From contig CAJNOJ010000076.1 of NCBI GenBank assembly GCA_905250025.1, positions 124,001 to 188,000 of the forward strand: a stretch of DNA of 64,000 nucleotides, read 5' to 3'. The stretch is from Adineta ricciae. Its lineage: Eukaryota; Rotifera; Eurotatoria; Adinetida; Adinetidae. Of this stretch, positions 49,101 through 61,551 are shown in pieces. A program made the translations under genes and the position numbers. Numbering within the stretch: the first letter of the stretch is position 1; the number at the start of each line of letters is the position of its first letter. The notes under the pieces were generated by a model. It made no database searches, was not told the origin of the DNA, and saw nothing but the letters and a program-made list of their open reading frames with translations.

Positions 49101-52100
49101 TGCAAATGCTTACCGAAATTTCCGTATAATTGTCCGATGGTGATAGCTTTGGGATTGATCACTTTATACTGAACTTTAAGTTCATCAGCTAGTTCTTTTT
49201 CATTCATTAATGTTAATGTTTCGGCGAGGACTTGTAAGACCATACTCTTGCCAGCAAATGGTTCACCGACGAGCATAAAACCATGTCGAACTAACATCAT
49301 TTCATAGGTTTGAGTGACTTTTGTCATGAAAGCTTCAGTCGGTTGAAGATTCTTTCGTTCACATATTTCAATCATATTGGCGTTAATCAAATCGTAATCA
49401 GGTTTCGGTAAAGTTATACCTGGAAATAGATCACTGATGATACCATTGAATAATGGTATATCATGAGCTAAAAATTTCGGTAAGTTGACATCAATAATAC
49501 TACGAAGGATCTAAATTAAGTGATAGAAATAAGAAACAAAAATCTTGGAAAAAACAATTCTTCGACGTACGAGAATATCTTCATCTTCGGTCGGATATTT
49601 TTGTTTCAGTGCACCAGCAGCCCATAGAACTGACTTGACAGCACGCATACCATAATCGTAGTGATACTGAGATGAAAGTTGTTCTACAATCACACAAATA
49701 AATCTTAAATTTCCATTGTATTACTCTCCATACCTGAACACAGTTTGTATACAGTGACAATTTTAACTGATAGAGGTCGAGCTCTCATGAAACCATAGGA
49801 ATATAAGGATATTTCTGAGATAAGACCGTAATCTGGAACCATCATAGCGACAGGACGAAAGAGTACTTTTAAATTATCAGGTAGTTCAGATCGACCAGCA
49901 TAACCAGGGTTCTAACAGTAAGAAAACGAGTGTTATTTTCTTAGCAGAAAAATTTTCAAAATAAAAGATTTACCATAGTAATGCAGACATAACAATTTGG
50001 ATTGAGACGAATTTCGGTTCCTTCGAATTCGAACTTGTCCACTTTCGCTTGAACAGCTTGAATAATTTGCAAAATTTGTTGAGCAATAACCTAAGGAAAA
50101 ACCGGCATGTCCTCTCGAATCAAGAATTATTCGACTAGAATTACGTACAGACAATACTTCAAGATCAATACGATTGAATCTGTGAAGAAAGAACAGTATT
50201 TCGATTTTTTAAACGGAAAGTGCAAAGAAACTTACTCATCAAAGCAAGCCCAAGCACCAGCAGATGCTAAACCTTTGAAGAATTTGCCCATACCCTTGTA
50301 ATCCATGGTATCTGAACAGTTGAAAACCACGCACTGAACGGCGAGAGCTTTGGCCAGATCTTTTGTAGTTTCAGTCTACAAGAAATCTCATATTAGTTTT
50401 ATTTCTCTAGTCTCATACTTTACTTTTCCTGTCCCAGCAGGACCTTCTGGAGCACCATTTAAATTCAAATGAAATGCCCCAACTAATGTACGATAACAAC
50501 GATCGGTCAATGGGGTAATGACCAAACTAAATGCACACCAAAATATCAACTTTAACTAAATCACATGTCTCGAAATTATCTACCGTGGTGTATTGCCCAA
50601 ATATTCATAACAGTATTTGACTGTGGCGTTTGTTATTCGTACTCGACACTGTGAATCTTCCCAATAGTATCTCAATTGTGCTAACCAGTTGAAATCATTC
50701 TCTGATTCGACTTGTTTATTTATTAAATCTTTGATTGTATCTTTGGCATGGACATCAATGACGACTAGAGCTTCTAGTGTTATGCGCGTTTGTTTACTTA
50801 GTTTACCACGCACAAGTTCAACAACATCGCCTAATTGTGCTTCAAGTTTAGCAAAATATTCCCTAAAGCAAACACGAATCAAAGCTGAATTCATTGACAT
50901 GGAACGCAACATACGTAAGTCCTTTGACACCAGTTGCTAAAGCTTCTTGTACTTCACTTGTCCAATAGATTTGTGAAACACAAAGAACAACTTGGCCAGG
51001 CCAGTTCTTAACCCAAACACTACGATCTTCATTCGGATAGGCAACGTAAGCTTTTTCAATAACTTCTCGAACGGATTTGAGCATAATATCTTCCACTTGT
51101 ATGAGCCATTTTTCGACTGCACCTTTAGTTTCTGATGTGCTGATGGATCGTGTAAATGTAATCTTTTCTCCTTCACTGGACATCATTCCGTGTATATCAA
51201 CTTTAGCATCGAAATCGAGTTTGGCAATGCCTTCGAATAATTTTTTCAAATGTGGTTGAACACGTGTTGGATCTTTGGTTTCAGAAAGAATTTCAAGCAT
51301 TTCGTCATTGGACAAGAAGAAGAATCGAGGGAAGAACAAACGTTTCTTTTCGAGATAAGCATTCAAACCTTTGTTGATCTTTTCCAGTAATGTATGACTA
51401 TCATTCAATTTATCTAATAGACCGGAAAGACCAGTCGCAGCCATTACCTTTAAGAAAAAAAGGAGTTGTTATAGAAATGATCTTTTAAGTTTTGATACGT
51501 ACATGTTGGTCTTTATCGAGATGACGCATGACATCTTTATAGTTTCGATCGACTGTGGAAAATAGGCGACCTTCTTCTGGCATTTGTTGACTAGAAACGA
51601 AGAGTTATGATTAGAGAATTGCTGTCAATGTCGATCATTACTTGATATCTTCGGATGAGAAAATCGGATCCAAATATCTAGAGAAAAGAAACTAATAGAA
51701 GATGATCGAAAAATAGTCTTCACTCACAGCCAGTTAGCTTGGACTTTAAGCCAAACATCGATAATAGCTTGAATTAACAGAAGTCGAGCTTCCCAAGCCT
51801 AGAAAAGAAAGCGATTTATTAAGATCAAGATTCAAATTGAAAAAACTCACCTTAATTTCGTCTTCAAATGGTTTAATGAACGGACTTCCTTTCATCGTTT
51901 GTGTTTTCACAATATGATCGTCAAGAATCGTTTGAATATCGTCCACAGCTGACAGGATTGTCAAACCTGTGTCTTTATATTTGCTGGTATTAAACATCAC
52001 AGGTTCCCAATCTTCTTGCATTTTTCGTAAAGCTTTTTCTAATGAATATTCCTAAAAGTACCTCTATGTAGTAAAACATGCATCAACGATTCATTCAATC

Positions 52101-55100
52101 ATTACCTTCGATGCACCTGCGCTAACTTGTTCGAATTGTTCCATATATGGCTCTAAGCCCAGTTGCAAAACTTTCCTCAGTGTGGTACCTGTATCTGGTT
52201 TAAGATTTTTCTGATAGATTACTGACATTTTATCCCAGTGACGATCTCGAATACCAGGATTACATAGAATACTGATAACAGGTAGATGCACCTGTAAAAG
52301 AATGGAATCATGTTTATTTTCCTCGTTATTTTCACATACAAGACAAACAAGCATGAGAAGAAGATGAGCACACACACCTTAAAAGTATATATTGCGTTTT
52401 CCACTTTGTCAAACAGTTCGAAAAGATTATCTCCATAGCTTTCCATTTGCTGCTGGAGATCTTCTTGTTCAGCAGTTTTTTGAGGGCCTAATAGATATAC
52501 ACACACAAACCGATTAGAGCAAGCAAGTGCAAAGTTAATCGAAAGCAAATAGAAACACCGAAAAAAAAGGAGTTAACAACTTCGAAGTTAGTCAAGTCAA
52601 CACACAGTCGAACCTTAAAATTATCAAGTTGTTCAAGGATGACAATGCAAACACGTAACATTTCGGGATCGTTATTTTCAAGCTTTTCCAATTCACGTTC
52701 ATCGTCATCTTTGTCCGCTTCGGCTTCAGCTGGTGCGCTGCCAGCCGTACCACTAGCGGCGGCACTTTCTTCTTCCAAACGTTTCTTACCTAAACTCAGT
52801 TCGAGTAAAACTTTCTTTATGTCATATCGACAATGATAAAGTTTATATTACAAATTGTCTTGTTAATCAGAAAGGAAGCGAATTAGTTGATCGATTATTT
52901 GTACATACCTCGCGCTTTGCGTTTTTCCATCACTTTATTGGCTAGTTCGAGTTTTTTCTTTTTCACTAAATTGGTGAATTGTTTTTTGATTTTGAAGATT
53001 TCACGTGAGTATTCTTCGACTTCAGCTTCGACTTTCTCCGAATTCAAGTCAAGGAACGATCCATCCATCCACTTCTTCTCCGATATTTGCCATTTACGAA
53101 CGGTTGTGAATAGACGATAGTACGGATCAACAGCTGTTTTGATCGCTTCCAGTTGTGGGTATTCGGTTCGTTGCATTCGAAATTGAAACTCCTCCTAGAA
53201 CATATCTTCCGATTGGCAATGAATTTGAACCAGAATGAAGTTTTACTTGATTGATCCAATCAATTTCATTTTCAGCTTCAACAATCTTCTTTTGTGTTTG
53301 TTTCACATCTTGAGCATATTCGGCCATCATATTCAGTTCACCATTATCAGCAAATTCGTCAACACGACGTTGCATTTTTTGTAAATCAGCTAATAGACGC
53401 TCACGTCGCTCCATAAGAATCTGTTCATTTTTCGCTCGAATGTGTTGAGTAATCTAAAAGCCAAAAATCGCATTTCAATTCATTTTCTTTTTCTCTGAAA
53501 CGAACTTCATCATTTGTATCAAAGATGGGTCCAATTGTTCTTGGCCACAACAATGTCTCAGCATTTAAACGAATGTCTTCATCGGAGAACAGATATTCTT
53601 CTAAGAGATATTCCATCTGTCTTTGAACTTCCTATATTTCAATATAAAACAACATTCATTTTTTGACGAAATAGAAAAACAAACTTTTATTCTTCGACCT
53701 AATTGAATTGACTTTTCTCCTTTCGCATTATCGATATATTTCATAATTTCATTAAGTTCAGCAGTAGTTGCTGGTTTAGCCAAAGCACGTTGTTTAATTG
53801 CTTCGAAATCACCACATATACTACACAAAAGTTCATAAGTCATGAGTCATTTTTTCATTTCAACATACTGTTGGCATTCAGTTCGATAGTCGCTAACTAG
53901 TTTATTGAGTAATGTGTGACGATGCTTTCGAGCAGCAGCTACGAGGCCTTGTTTGACTTGTTCACCATTGGTATAGATCAATGGAAATTCAACATTCGAT
54001 GGTTCAAGCATTATTTGTCGAACAATATCATTGAAACGATTGAATTCCTGAAGAATTTTGTCTAAGAAAATGCAAGGATTTGATTAAGAAATCTCTTTAC
54101 TCGAGAATAATCATCGAATGAGTGATTTTCTGAAATGAATTTTTGTACATCAGCTTGTGCTCTTCCATCGATTAGATAATTGTACTTTTCTTCGTAACTC
54201 TTCAGCAATTTTTTCGGTTCTTGAAAATAATATTCAGTTATGTCGGCTAGTTGTTGATTAGCACGTTTGATAACTGTATCAGTTAGGCCAGTGCTGACTG
54301 GAACATTGCCATCGACGCTTAGAAATGATTGCATTGTTGCAATACGTACGCGACCTGAGCCATTAATTGAATGGGCGATTTTCTCCACGACGTATTGTAA
54401 AACTTTGATAAATTCAGGTATGGTTGGTTGAAAATGGATTTCACTCGGCGCAGATTCGTACTCAATAAGTACGATATCGACTTTGATTATCGGTAGATAA
54501 TCCTGATCTTTTGGATCGAATATCGAACACCATGTTTCAACACTTCGTTCAAGTAAATTCCGTAACTGAGAGAAACTTCGATTAAAAAAGCAATCGAACA
54601 CCAAAATGAGACCTACTTGATTAGAAACGAGTGTGTTGATTGAATTGTAGAATGCATTGATTTTGTTTGCCGGTCCATTTATGCCTTGAATTTGTCCACT
54701 TTGAAATATTTGACAAACAAGTGGATACCAGCTGGAACTCAGATAATCTTCATTACGTTCGATTTCGCGAAGAACAAATGATCGCAATTGTGGAAAATCT
54801 AGTGCGCCCATTGATCTACAAATGAAAAGCGAAGTTCGTGTTTTATTTCGTCATAAGAGAAACTCTTCTTTATGTCATACCTGATTCGTTTGAATTCCAC
54901 CATAATTCTTTGAGAAAGCGTTTTATTGCATAATTCCAGAACTTGTCGATGAGTTGGATGAATAATGTATAAATCAGCTTTGATTGCATCACGGCTCGAT
55001 TGAAAACTTTCTTCCCAAGGACTTGAGAAATCTGTCAAGATACGTTTCTTATTTACAATGATTTCGTCTTGCTTTGCAACTTACCAAATCCAACTGGATC

Positions 55101-55925
55101 CGGTGGAGGTGGACCGGCAATCTCATTTTCAAGGCCTTTAACGTTTGGTGCAACAAGTGTTTGTCGTACTATAGAATGATATAGATATTAAAGATCATTT
55201 GATGACTAGAGGAAGCTCACCTTGACTTGTTTTCATACTGTCTTCATAAAGAACTTTTGTTTCAGCAACGATATCTTTGATCACACGTTTCATTTGAGGA
55301 CCATCTTGAAGTTTTTTATCGATATAACGACCGATGATATGTTTAAACGACTCATCGGACGCCGGTGTGATTGGCAAATGTCCAACTCGGTCTTTCATGT
55401 ATAAGTAATTTGTCTGTTTTATCAACGAAAAAACAATGCAATGTAAAAGTCCAGTTTTCATTAAGACTCACTCGAAGGGCACGATCTTCGCTGACACACT
55501 GAAAATGAGAAAAATAACGATTCGGTTGTTTTGGTTGATATTCAGAGAAAGTCACATACGGTTGTTGGATACTCGGGAGATTTTTCTCGTGGTCGACATC
55601 TTCCACCAAACGGTTCAAGAGCTGCTCGTTCTTCTCGTGCTGCTTGCTCACGACTAAATCACAAATCAATTTGTCGTGACCAATCAATTATTCATCAAAC
55701 TTAAAAGCTCAAGTCGGATGAACGATTCTACTCTCATTTTCGTACGTACACAATCCCTTCCAACATCGCCTGTTGCTTGTCTTTGAGTTTAAATGAAAAT
55801 AAGATGGAATTCTTGTATGGATCTTCATAATATGCAGGATGCCGTTGTATTTGAGGTAGAACAACTTTATTAGATTTGTCAGTACTAGATACTGCTGGCG
55901 GAGAACCGCCTTTCCCATTGATCAT
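40116..55925 (-). CDS. axonemal dynein heavy chain, single-headed inner-arm type (DNAH3/7/12 group), about 4,000 aa
   Basis: A complete gene of about 15.8 kb with dozens of introns of 45-70 nt, starting [12 protein letters not shown] at 55925. The tail and linker occupy about 55.9-50.6 kb. AAA1 carries [17 protein letters not shown] near 50.45 kb, with an intron between K and T. AAA2 carries GEPFAGKS at 49.25 kb, AAA3 GSTGTGKS at 48.03 kb and AAA4 GVGGSGRQS at 46.59 kb. The stalk coiled coils and microtubule-binding tip lie at about 46.1-44.9 kb, followed by AAA5/6 and a C-terminal domain with [20 protein letters not shown] and a final [10 protein letters not shown]. The [14 protein letters not shown] and LSPGADPM motifs and the overall size point to the monomeric inner-arm class. 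It powers ciliary beating, fitting a ciliated animal. No frame break was noticed, but not every exon was resolved. Confidence 0.92.
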
Positions 55926-56326
55926 GATTTTTGTTTACCAGACTCTAAAAGAAACGTCTGTATTATATAATCCTGCTGAGAAGAAAAGTCAGATGAGTCC
56001 TTTTATGTCTCGAAATTTCACTTTTTTTCGTTTTATGTTTTATAATCGATCAGTGTACCATTATGCAAAATTTTACATTTACCGTTACCAAGTAACAAGA
56101 AACGGTGATTTCGTTTGTCTCGAAACAAATTGATATTCAATGCGAAAAGATTTTGCGGAATACAACGATTTTTAAGTAAATTAGATGAAAACATTTTGTA
56201 CATGATCATCGAATAGATGTCGTTGTAGTTGATCATCATTAGATTTGTCGCCATCCACTCCGAGAGAATTCTTTACTTTGTAAATTTTTCTTTTTCAGCT
56301 GCATTTCATTCGTGAAAAGGAAAGTC
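55926..56326. promoter_or_regulatory. divergent intergenic region between the dynein heavy chain and VPS26C
   Basis: 401 nt separate the two start codons, so both promoters must lie here unless the transcripts are trans-spliced. Open frames in it (55876-56133 on plus, 56033-56254 on minus) have no coding signature. An AG acceptor (tttttcag) at about 56298 precedes the VPS26C ATG. Confidence 0.45.
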
Positions 56327-58463
56327 ATGTCTAGCTCGGTGGACATTCGTCTTAATCGACACACAAAAACTTACAATGAGAACGTAATTATACATCTATT
56401 CATTCGAAAAACAAGATAATTTCCTTCTCGTTTAGGATATCGTTCAAGGTATAGTGATTATATCTGCGCCGACTTCGTTCAAACATAATGGTATTACGTT
56501 AACTGTTGATGGATCGGTTCAGTTGCATTTGAGTGGAAAAAGTGTTGGCGTATTTGAAGCTTTCTATAACTCTACAAAAGTAAGGCGGAGAAACAATGAA
56601 GATTTCAATCATTTTTTTATCTTCTAGCCAGTGTCATTGATCAATCAAACGTTAGAATTAGCCAAACCAGGTCAAATATCAACTGTTCGAACAGAAATTC
56701 CTTTCCAAATACAATTAAAAGGCAAACCAAATAAACCTTTATATGAAACGTATCACGGTGTCTTCGTGAATATACAAGTTAGACAGAAATTTTCCTTTCC
56801 AATGCAATTTTTCTTTCGTGTTCTTTTAGTATTTTCTTCGTGTTGATGTGAAACGAACATTTCTTTCAAAAGATATGACTAAACAAATTGAATTCAATGT
56901 GGAATACAGTCCTACACATGAACTTGCAGCAGAGAAAGCGGTTGCCAAACCAGCCGCATTCGAAATCACATCCGAATCCATACGTGCCGTTCAAAATGTA
57001 TGTACTATTCTAGATCAATTTTCATTATCCAGATATTTCTTTGCATATCGATTGCGCGAATTCGATACTAGAGGGTTGTAATCATCGATGTTTTTTCGAA
57101 AAGGTCGCCGACGAAAATCCTCGCTTGGATTGAAATTGTAGTCGTCGTTGAGCTCTTCGTCATTCTAAAGAGAAGCGATCAAGAAATGAAGAGTAGAAAT
57201 GGATCTTTTCGGAATAGTTCGAATTCCCTAACATACTATCAAAGAATGCACACACCTGCATAAGTCTTTTGTTCGAATCACGTTCATTGTCATTGAAAAT
57301 TCGGTTCTCGTAGAATTTATTGAGATCTTTGTTGAGGAAAGATATACGTCATTGACTTTCGACAATATTTACTTACCTAATTTGAATTTCTTCTCGAGAG
57401 GTGGATAGTATTCGTCATGCAGTTTCGTTTTTTTCTGAGTTCGAAGGTCATTGTCATTATCGTCGTAACTGTAAACGTTCATCTCATTTTCATCGAGAAA
57501 TTTCGGTTTTTTTCGAGAAAAACGTCGTATACGTATGTGATTAACATTTGTAGAAGTATCATTCACTGTTCGATTCTGCGAATTCTTTCTTAACAAGACA
57601 TGAGTTTGATTGTGAATATCACTGATTAAATGAATCCATCGCTCGTAGTTAGGAAAGTGCTTATCAAAACAACATATCTTGGATTTCTGCCGCAGAAAGG
57701 TCAACATTGACTGATTCACATTCGATGAGCATACTGTCATCAGACCATATAGATTGATGAGATTATAGAGAAACATATTTGTTACGTGTTTTCTTTGTTG
57801 AATTGTTTGTTTGATAATGGCGGGTAAAGTTACAATAGAAGATTGATATGAAATTATTTTGTAGAAAGTCGATGTGCCGAAATTCAAGATCTCTGGTCAT
57901 CTTGGTAGTCTATGTTGTACTATAACCAATCCATTATCCGGCGAAGTTTGTTAGTCTTGTTGGAATTCAATTAATCGATTTGAGTTTTGTTTAGTTAATT
58001 ATCGAAGAAAGTGAATTACCGATTAAATCATTGGAAATACAGCTCCTGCGAATCGAAACATGTGGATGTGCTGAAGGATTTTCACGAGACTGTAGGCACA
58101 AATGAAGATTATCAAACGTTAAATCCACTTTTGTTGATTTTAGCAACAGAAATTCAAAATATTCAGATAGGCGATGGCGATGTCGCGCGTAAAATCGAAA
58201 TTCCCATTCGAATGCTCTTCCCACGAACATTTACATGTCCAACATTAATAACAACCAACTTCAAAATCGGTAATTCTTTTCTCCACTCACCTGAAAAAAA
58301 TCACTTTGAAGTTTTATTCTGCTAGAATTTGAAATCAGCATCGTTCTCGTCTTCGACGATGATCGGATGATATCCGAAAGTAAGAAACCAGCTCCTTGAA
58401 AATTTATTGAAATGTCGTCTCGTTTCCTTCATAGACTTTCCACTCCGATTAACACGTTTTTAA
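56327..58463 (+). CDS. VPS26C: VPS26C (DSCR3)-like commander/retriever subunit
   Basis: Starts MSSSVDIRLNRHTKTYNEN and runs through about nine exons. Arrestin-like beta-sandwich segments include DIVQGIVIISAP, ITLTVDGSVQLHLSGK and PFQIQLKGKPNKPLYETYHG. The second half has VDVPKFKISGHLGSLCC, IETCGCAEGF, TEIQNIQIGDGDVARK and IRMLFPRTFTCPTL, and the end is ENFPLRLTRF. These match VPS26C rather than VPS26A/B. VPS26C forms Retriever with VPS35L and VPS29 and acts with the CCC complex in endosomal recycling. An 867-nt intron (56998-57864) is about fifteen times longer than its neighbours and contains a spliced gene on the opposite strand. Confidence 0.88.
57015..57776 (-). CDS. nested antisense gene of unknown function within a VPS26C intron, about 206 aa
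   Basis: Three exons on the minus strand, 57377-57776, 57256-57326 and 57015-57164, are joined by two GT-AG introns (50 and 91 nt) that keep the frame to TGA 57017-57015. The proposed ATG is 57776. The frame remains open upstream to 57887 but overlaps a host exon there. The product begins MFLYNLINLYGLMTVCSSN. It then has a Cys/His-containing helical part and becomes Lys/Arg/Asn/Asp-rich (SRKKPKFLDENEMNVYSY, RRRPFRKNIDDYNP), suggesting a nuclear or nucleic-acid-associated basic tail. No known family was recognised. Frame continuity over both introns argues against chance. Confidence 0.55.
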
Positions 58464-58765
58464 CAGTTACAATAACTTTACCTATGCTTGGTATGTGCAA
58501 TAATGTCCATGCCTTATTTAATTTCTATTTTGATTCACTGTCTTTCATTTTTGTAATGATTTATTGAAAAAAGCCGAATAAAACGATTGAATATCTTCTT
58601 AATTGAAATGAAAAGCCAAACGTTTTCTTTCCGATAACAGCGACTCAACTCGTTTGCTAGTGATGAGTAGAAAAAACAGCTGTTATTTTCGTCCAGTAGG
58701 CGTATTTTCGAAAAGCAAAGATAGTGCAAATATACCCAAACATTTTCTCGTGTGTTCCTACGAAA
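58464..58765. other. short spacer, no gene seen
   Basis: About 300 nt between VPS26C and the peptide gene. A minus-strand frame (58535-58777) overlaps the peptide start and has no coding support. Confidence 0.4.
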
Positions 58766-59158
58766 ATGAACTTGCAATCATACATTCTCTTTCTTGTTGC
58801 TTTAATCCTATGCTGTAAGTAAAAGTTGTGTGAATACAAAGAAAATTTCCGCATTGATCCCTTCGACTAGTATCACCGTGTGTGATTTGCGCGATTCACG
58901 CACCGTCGGATCGAAAATGCCTTCAAACATGCATGGACTATTGTATTAATGATAGTGAAAGTGGTATTCCGATTGATTTGTGCAATAATGCATGCACGAC
59001 AATGTGCTATTCAGCTCGTGGGACTCTCGGTAAGTCTATTTCGAAGAAACTGATGTGTTCTATAGTTATGTTAGACTATAAACCATAGAGAAAGACTTTG
59101 TTGTAAATTGTGTTTTCTTTTAGATTCTGATGAATTCAATTGGGAAGATGATGAATGA
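58766..59158 (+). CDS. small secreted cysteine-rich peptide, 80 aa
   Basis: The exons are 58766-58814, 58871-59029 and 59124-59158. Residues 1-16 (MNLQSYILFLVALILC) are a clear signal peptide core. The mature part has a symmetric pattern: CLQTCMDYC, then a 12-residue loop, then CNNACTTMC, i.e. C-x3-C-x3-C-x12-C-x3-C-x3-C. Two further Cys lie near the signal peptide end (SPCVIC). The C-terminus is acidic (DSDEFNWEDDE). The pattern predicts two short helices stapled by disulfides, like alpha-hairpinin or helical-hairpin Cys scaffolds. Such folds occur in protease inhibitors, defence peptides and neuropeptide-like factors; no function is assigned here. It lies between VPS26C and the phosphatase-like gene, convergent with the latter. 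Confidence 0.7.
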
Positions 59159-59279
59159 GTAAAAGAAGATAAATCCTTATTGTTTTGAATGATTGAATAA
59201 GAATAAATTCAACATCAGTTTCGTAAAGGAAACCTTCATTTTAATAATCAAAAAATAGAACACTTATCACAAAGAATTA

Positions 59280-61506
59280 TCAATCATTGTTAAGATCATT
59301 CGATGTCCATCGTCCAATCCACTCGTACATCGTTCGATATTCATCCTAAATCATTTTCTTCATAGAAATCTCGATGAATATTCTTTGTCATACCTCAGTT
59401 TGAAACGCCGGACACCGATAAGCGATTTTTCTTGCTTGATGATAGATGTCGATTGAATGATCAATCATAAATTGTTCCATTAGATTTGCGATTAAACAAA
59501 CAATAGCACCGTCTCGGATATCACTAAAATCGCAAAGAATATCATACTAAAAACCGATTGGAACTACGTACTCGACACATATTAGAATTGGAAAATAATT
59601 ATTTTGATCGAAGCTTGCGAGGTATCGCGAAAATTTGTACAACGGAACGTTTCGAAGAGAATTACTCCGTTGATAGACTGCCAGTTCATTTTGATAATAA
59701 CGTCGGAAGTCATTGGCGGGATAATTACTATCTAATTTCAATTGATATTTATCGATAAAATCGATATTCTAATCAGAAATGTCTCTTGAAAATGAGTTTT
59801 TCATCGAGATCGATGCGACTTACTTGATGACTGTTTTGTTGAAAGAAAAAACAATGGTGAATCTTGTATGTCGACATGATTTGAAATACACTCTCAGAAT
59901 TTCGAGCTGTCGTCAGAAAGAACGCATTCGAGTGAATGTAACTCTATGAGAAAGTCTTTTCACAAACTGATTGTGACATTAAGTGTCTACTCACATCGAT
60001 TAGATAGACGAGATTATGATCAATGATAAGTGGTAAACAAGGATCTTCTAAGAAATCAGAACGATGCTCGAATTGAATTATTGTTCGATAAACATACTTG
60101 ATGGAATAATTGCATCAAGTTCTTTCACGCTATTACAAATGAAATTCTAGAAGAAAATACATATCAGAACGATTTTTTGTGCAAAGTGTAATCTTACTTG
60201 AAATTGCTCTGTTAGAGGATTGTGATAAAAGTTCAGAAACCGATTGGAAAGGAAACTTTTGATTTGATGATCAATTGCCTGTAGAGATGTCAAATCGGAT
60301 GAATACGTCCAAGTTGAAAGATACAAAATCGTTGTATAGATAAGGATCAACATATGCTAAAACGATCAAACTCTGTTCTTCAATCAGAAAACTCCTTTCA
60401 TGTCGTACTTCATTCATTAAACTGATCGGTAATTGTTCGCTTAATTGGGTGATTGTATTTAAAATATTAATAAAACCGTACCAGATGAGTAATCGTCGAT
60501 TGATATCGATCGCCATGTAACCGATAGCTCGAGTATTGATTCCTCTGAAATACAAAATGTGAGAAGTATTTTTACGAGTAAAGCAAATTCTTACGAGGAA
60601 TGAATTGCAATGATTCCACGAGTATCATTTCGTTCTTCTTCGTCTTTATCCTTTTGACCGACGGTGTATTGAAGACGTAGTAAGGCAATCGGATCGATTT
60701 GGAAGCTGGTTTCTGTCCAACCTTTGACTCGAAAGTGTTCGACGAGACGAGTTTCATCTTCGCCGACCTAAATTAACGAATAACGGAACTCGCATTCTAT
60801 CGAAATGCCTTGTCGAACCTTGTGGATTTTCAATTGGATTGTTTCAAAATCTAGACGATTAATTTTTCCCACAAAATCAATACGATAAGCCCCATTTACA
60901 TTTAACGAAGAATTCATTTCATCGGGACAGTAGGGGACAAAAAGGTTCTAAACAAACAACATATCAAATCTTCATCTCAACTGATTTCCTTTACATTTTC
61001 TGTCAATTCGTATAGCATGACAATTGATGAAACATGTCGAGACCAAATTGTGTCCCAAAATGTCAATAAATTATCTCGAAGAACAGCTAGAACGCAAATA
61101 TTTCACATTTCAAATACTATTTTTTCGAGTATCATACGGTCTATTAATAAATAACGAGCGTCAATTTGATTATTTCCAACTTGTTTCACCTAGAAGACAA
61201 TCCATCAAAAATTCACAAGGAAAAAGAAGAAAGGAGAATACTTCAATTGTATATGTTTGTAAATAATTCATTGTTTCCACTGGAATCAATGATGATCGAT
61301 GTCTCGAGTCATCATCTGTTCGGTGAAATGCTTTGACTTGCTGCCGGAGTCCATAGTAATCATTAGCAGCTAATTCACGGATGTGTTCACGAATCTTTTG
61401 CGTAGGAACGACTAATGTATTACTCAGCAATGTCGGACGTTCACGTGCATACATTATTTCTTGCGTTCTATAGTGATCTTTATCATATAATTCACTCCAA
61501 TTAATT
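59280..61506 (-). CDS. tandem receptor-type PTP domains, both catalytically dead (pseudophosphatase)
   Basis: Many short-intron exons run from 61506 to the stop at 59282-59280. Domain D1 begins ERPTLLSNTLVV, with IREHIRELAANDYYGLRQQ, YLLIDPVLRDNLLTFWDTIW, VSSIVMLYELTENN and YCPDEMN. Its WPD loop reads WTE, and its P-loop reads IHSSGINTRAIGYMAID in place of [11 protein letters not shown]2 carries SYIHSNAFFLTTARN, a P-loop position PILICVDDIRDGAIV and a C-terminal IDIYHQARKIAYRC then FQTEDEYRTMYEWIGRW. The catalytic Cys is Ser in D1 and Val in D2. Tandem PTP domains are otherwise a feature of receptor PTPs. The first exon either continues from the DHHC gene upstream through a 64-nt intron or begins a separate gene at ATG 61454. 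Confidence 0.72.
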
Positions 61507-61551
61507 CTAAAAGAGAACAAAATCTTTCACTTAAAAAGTCTCCGTTGTTTG

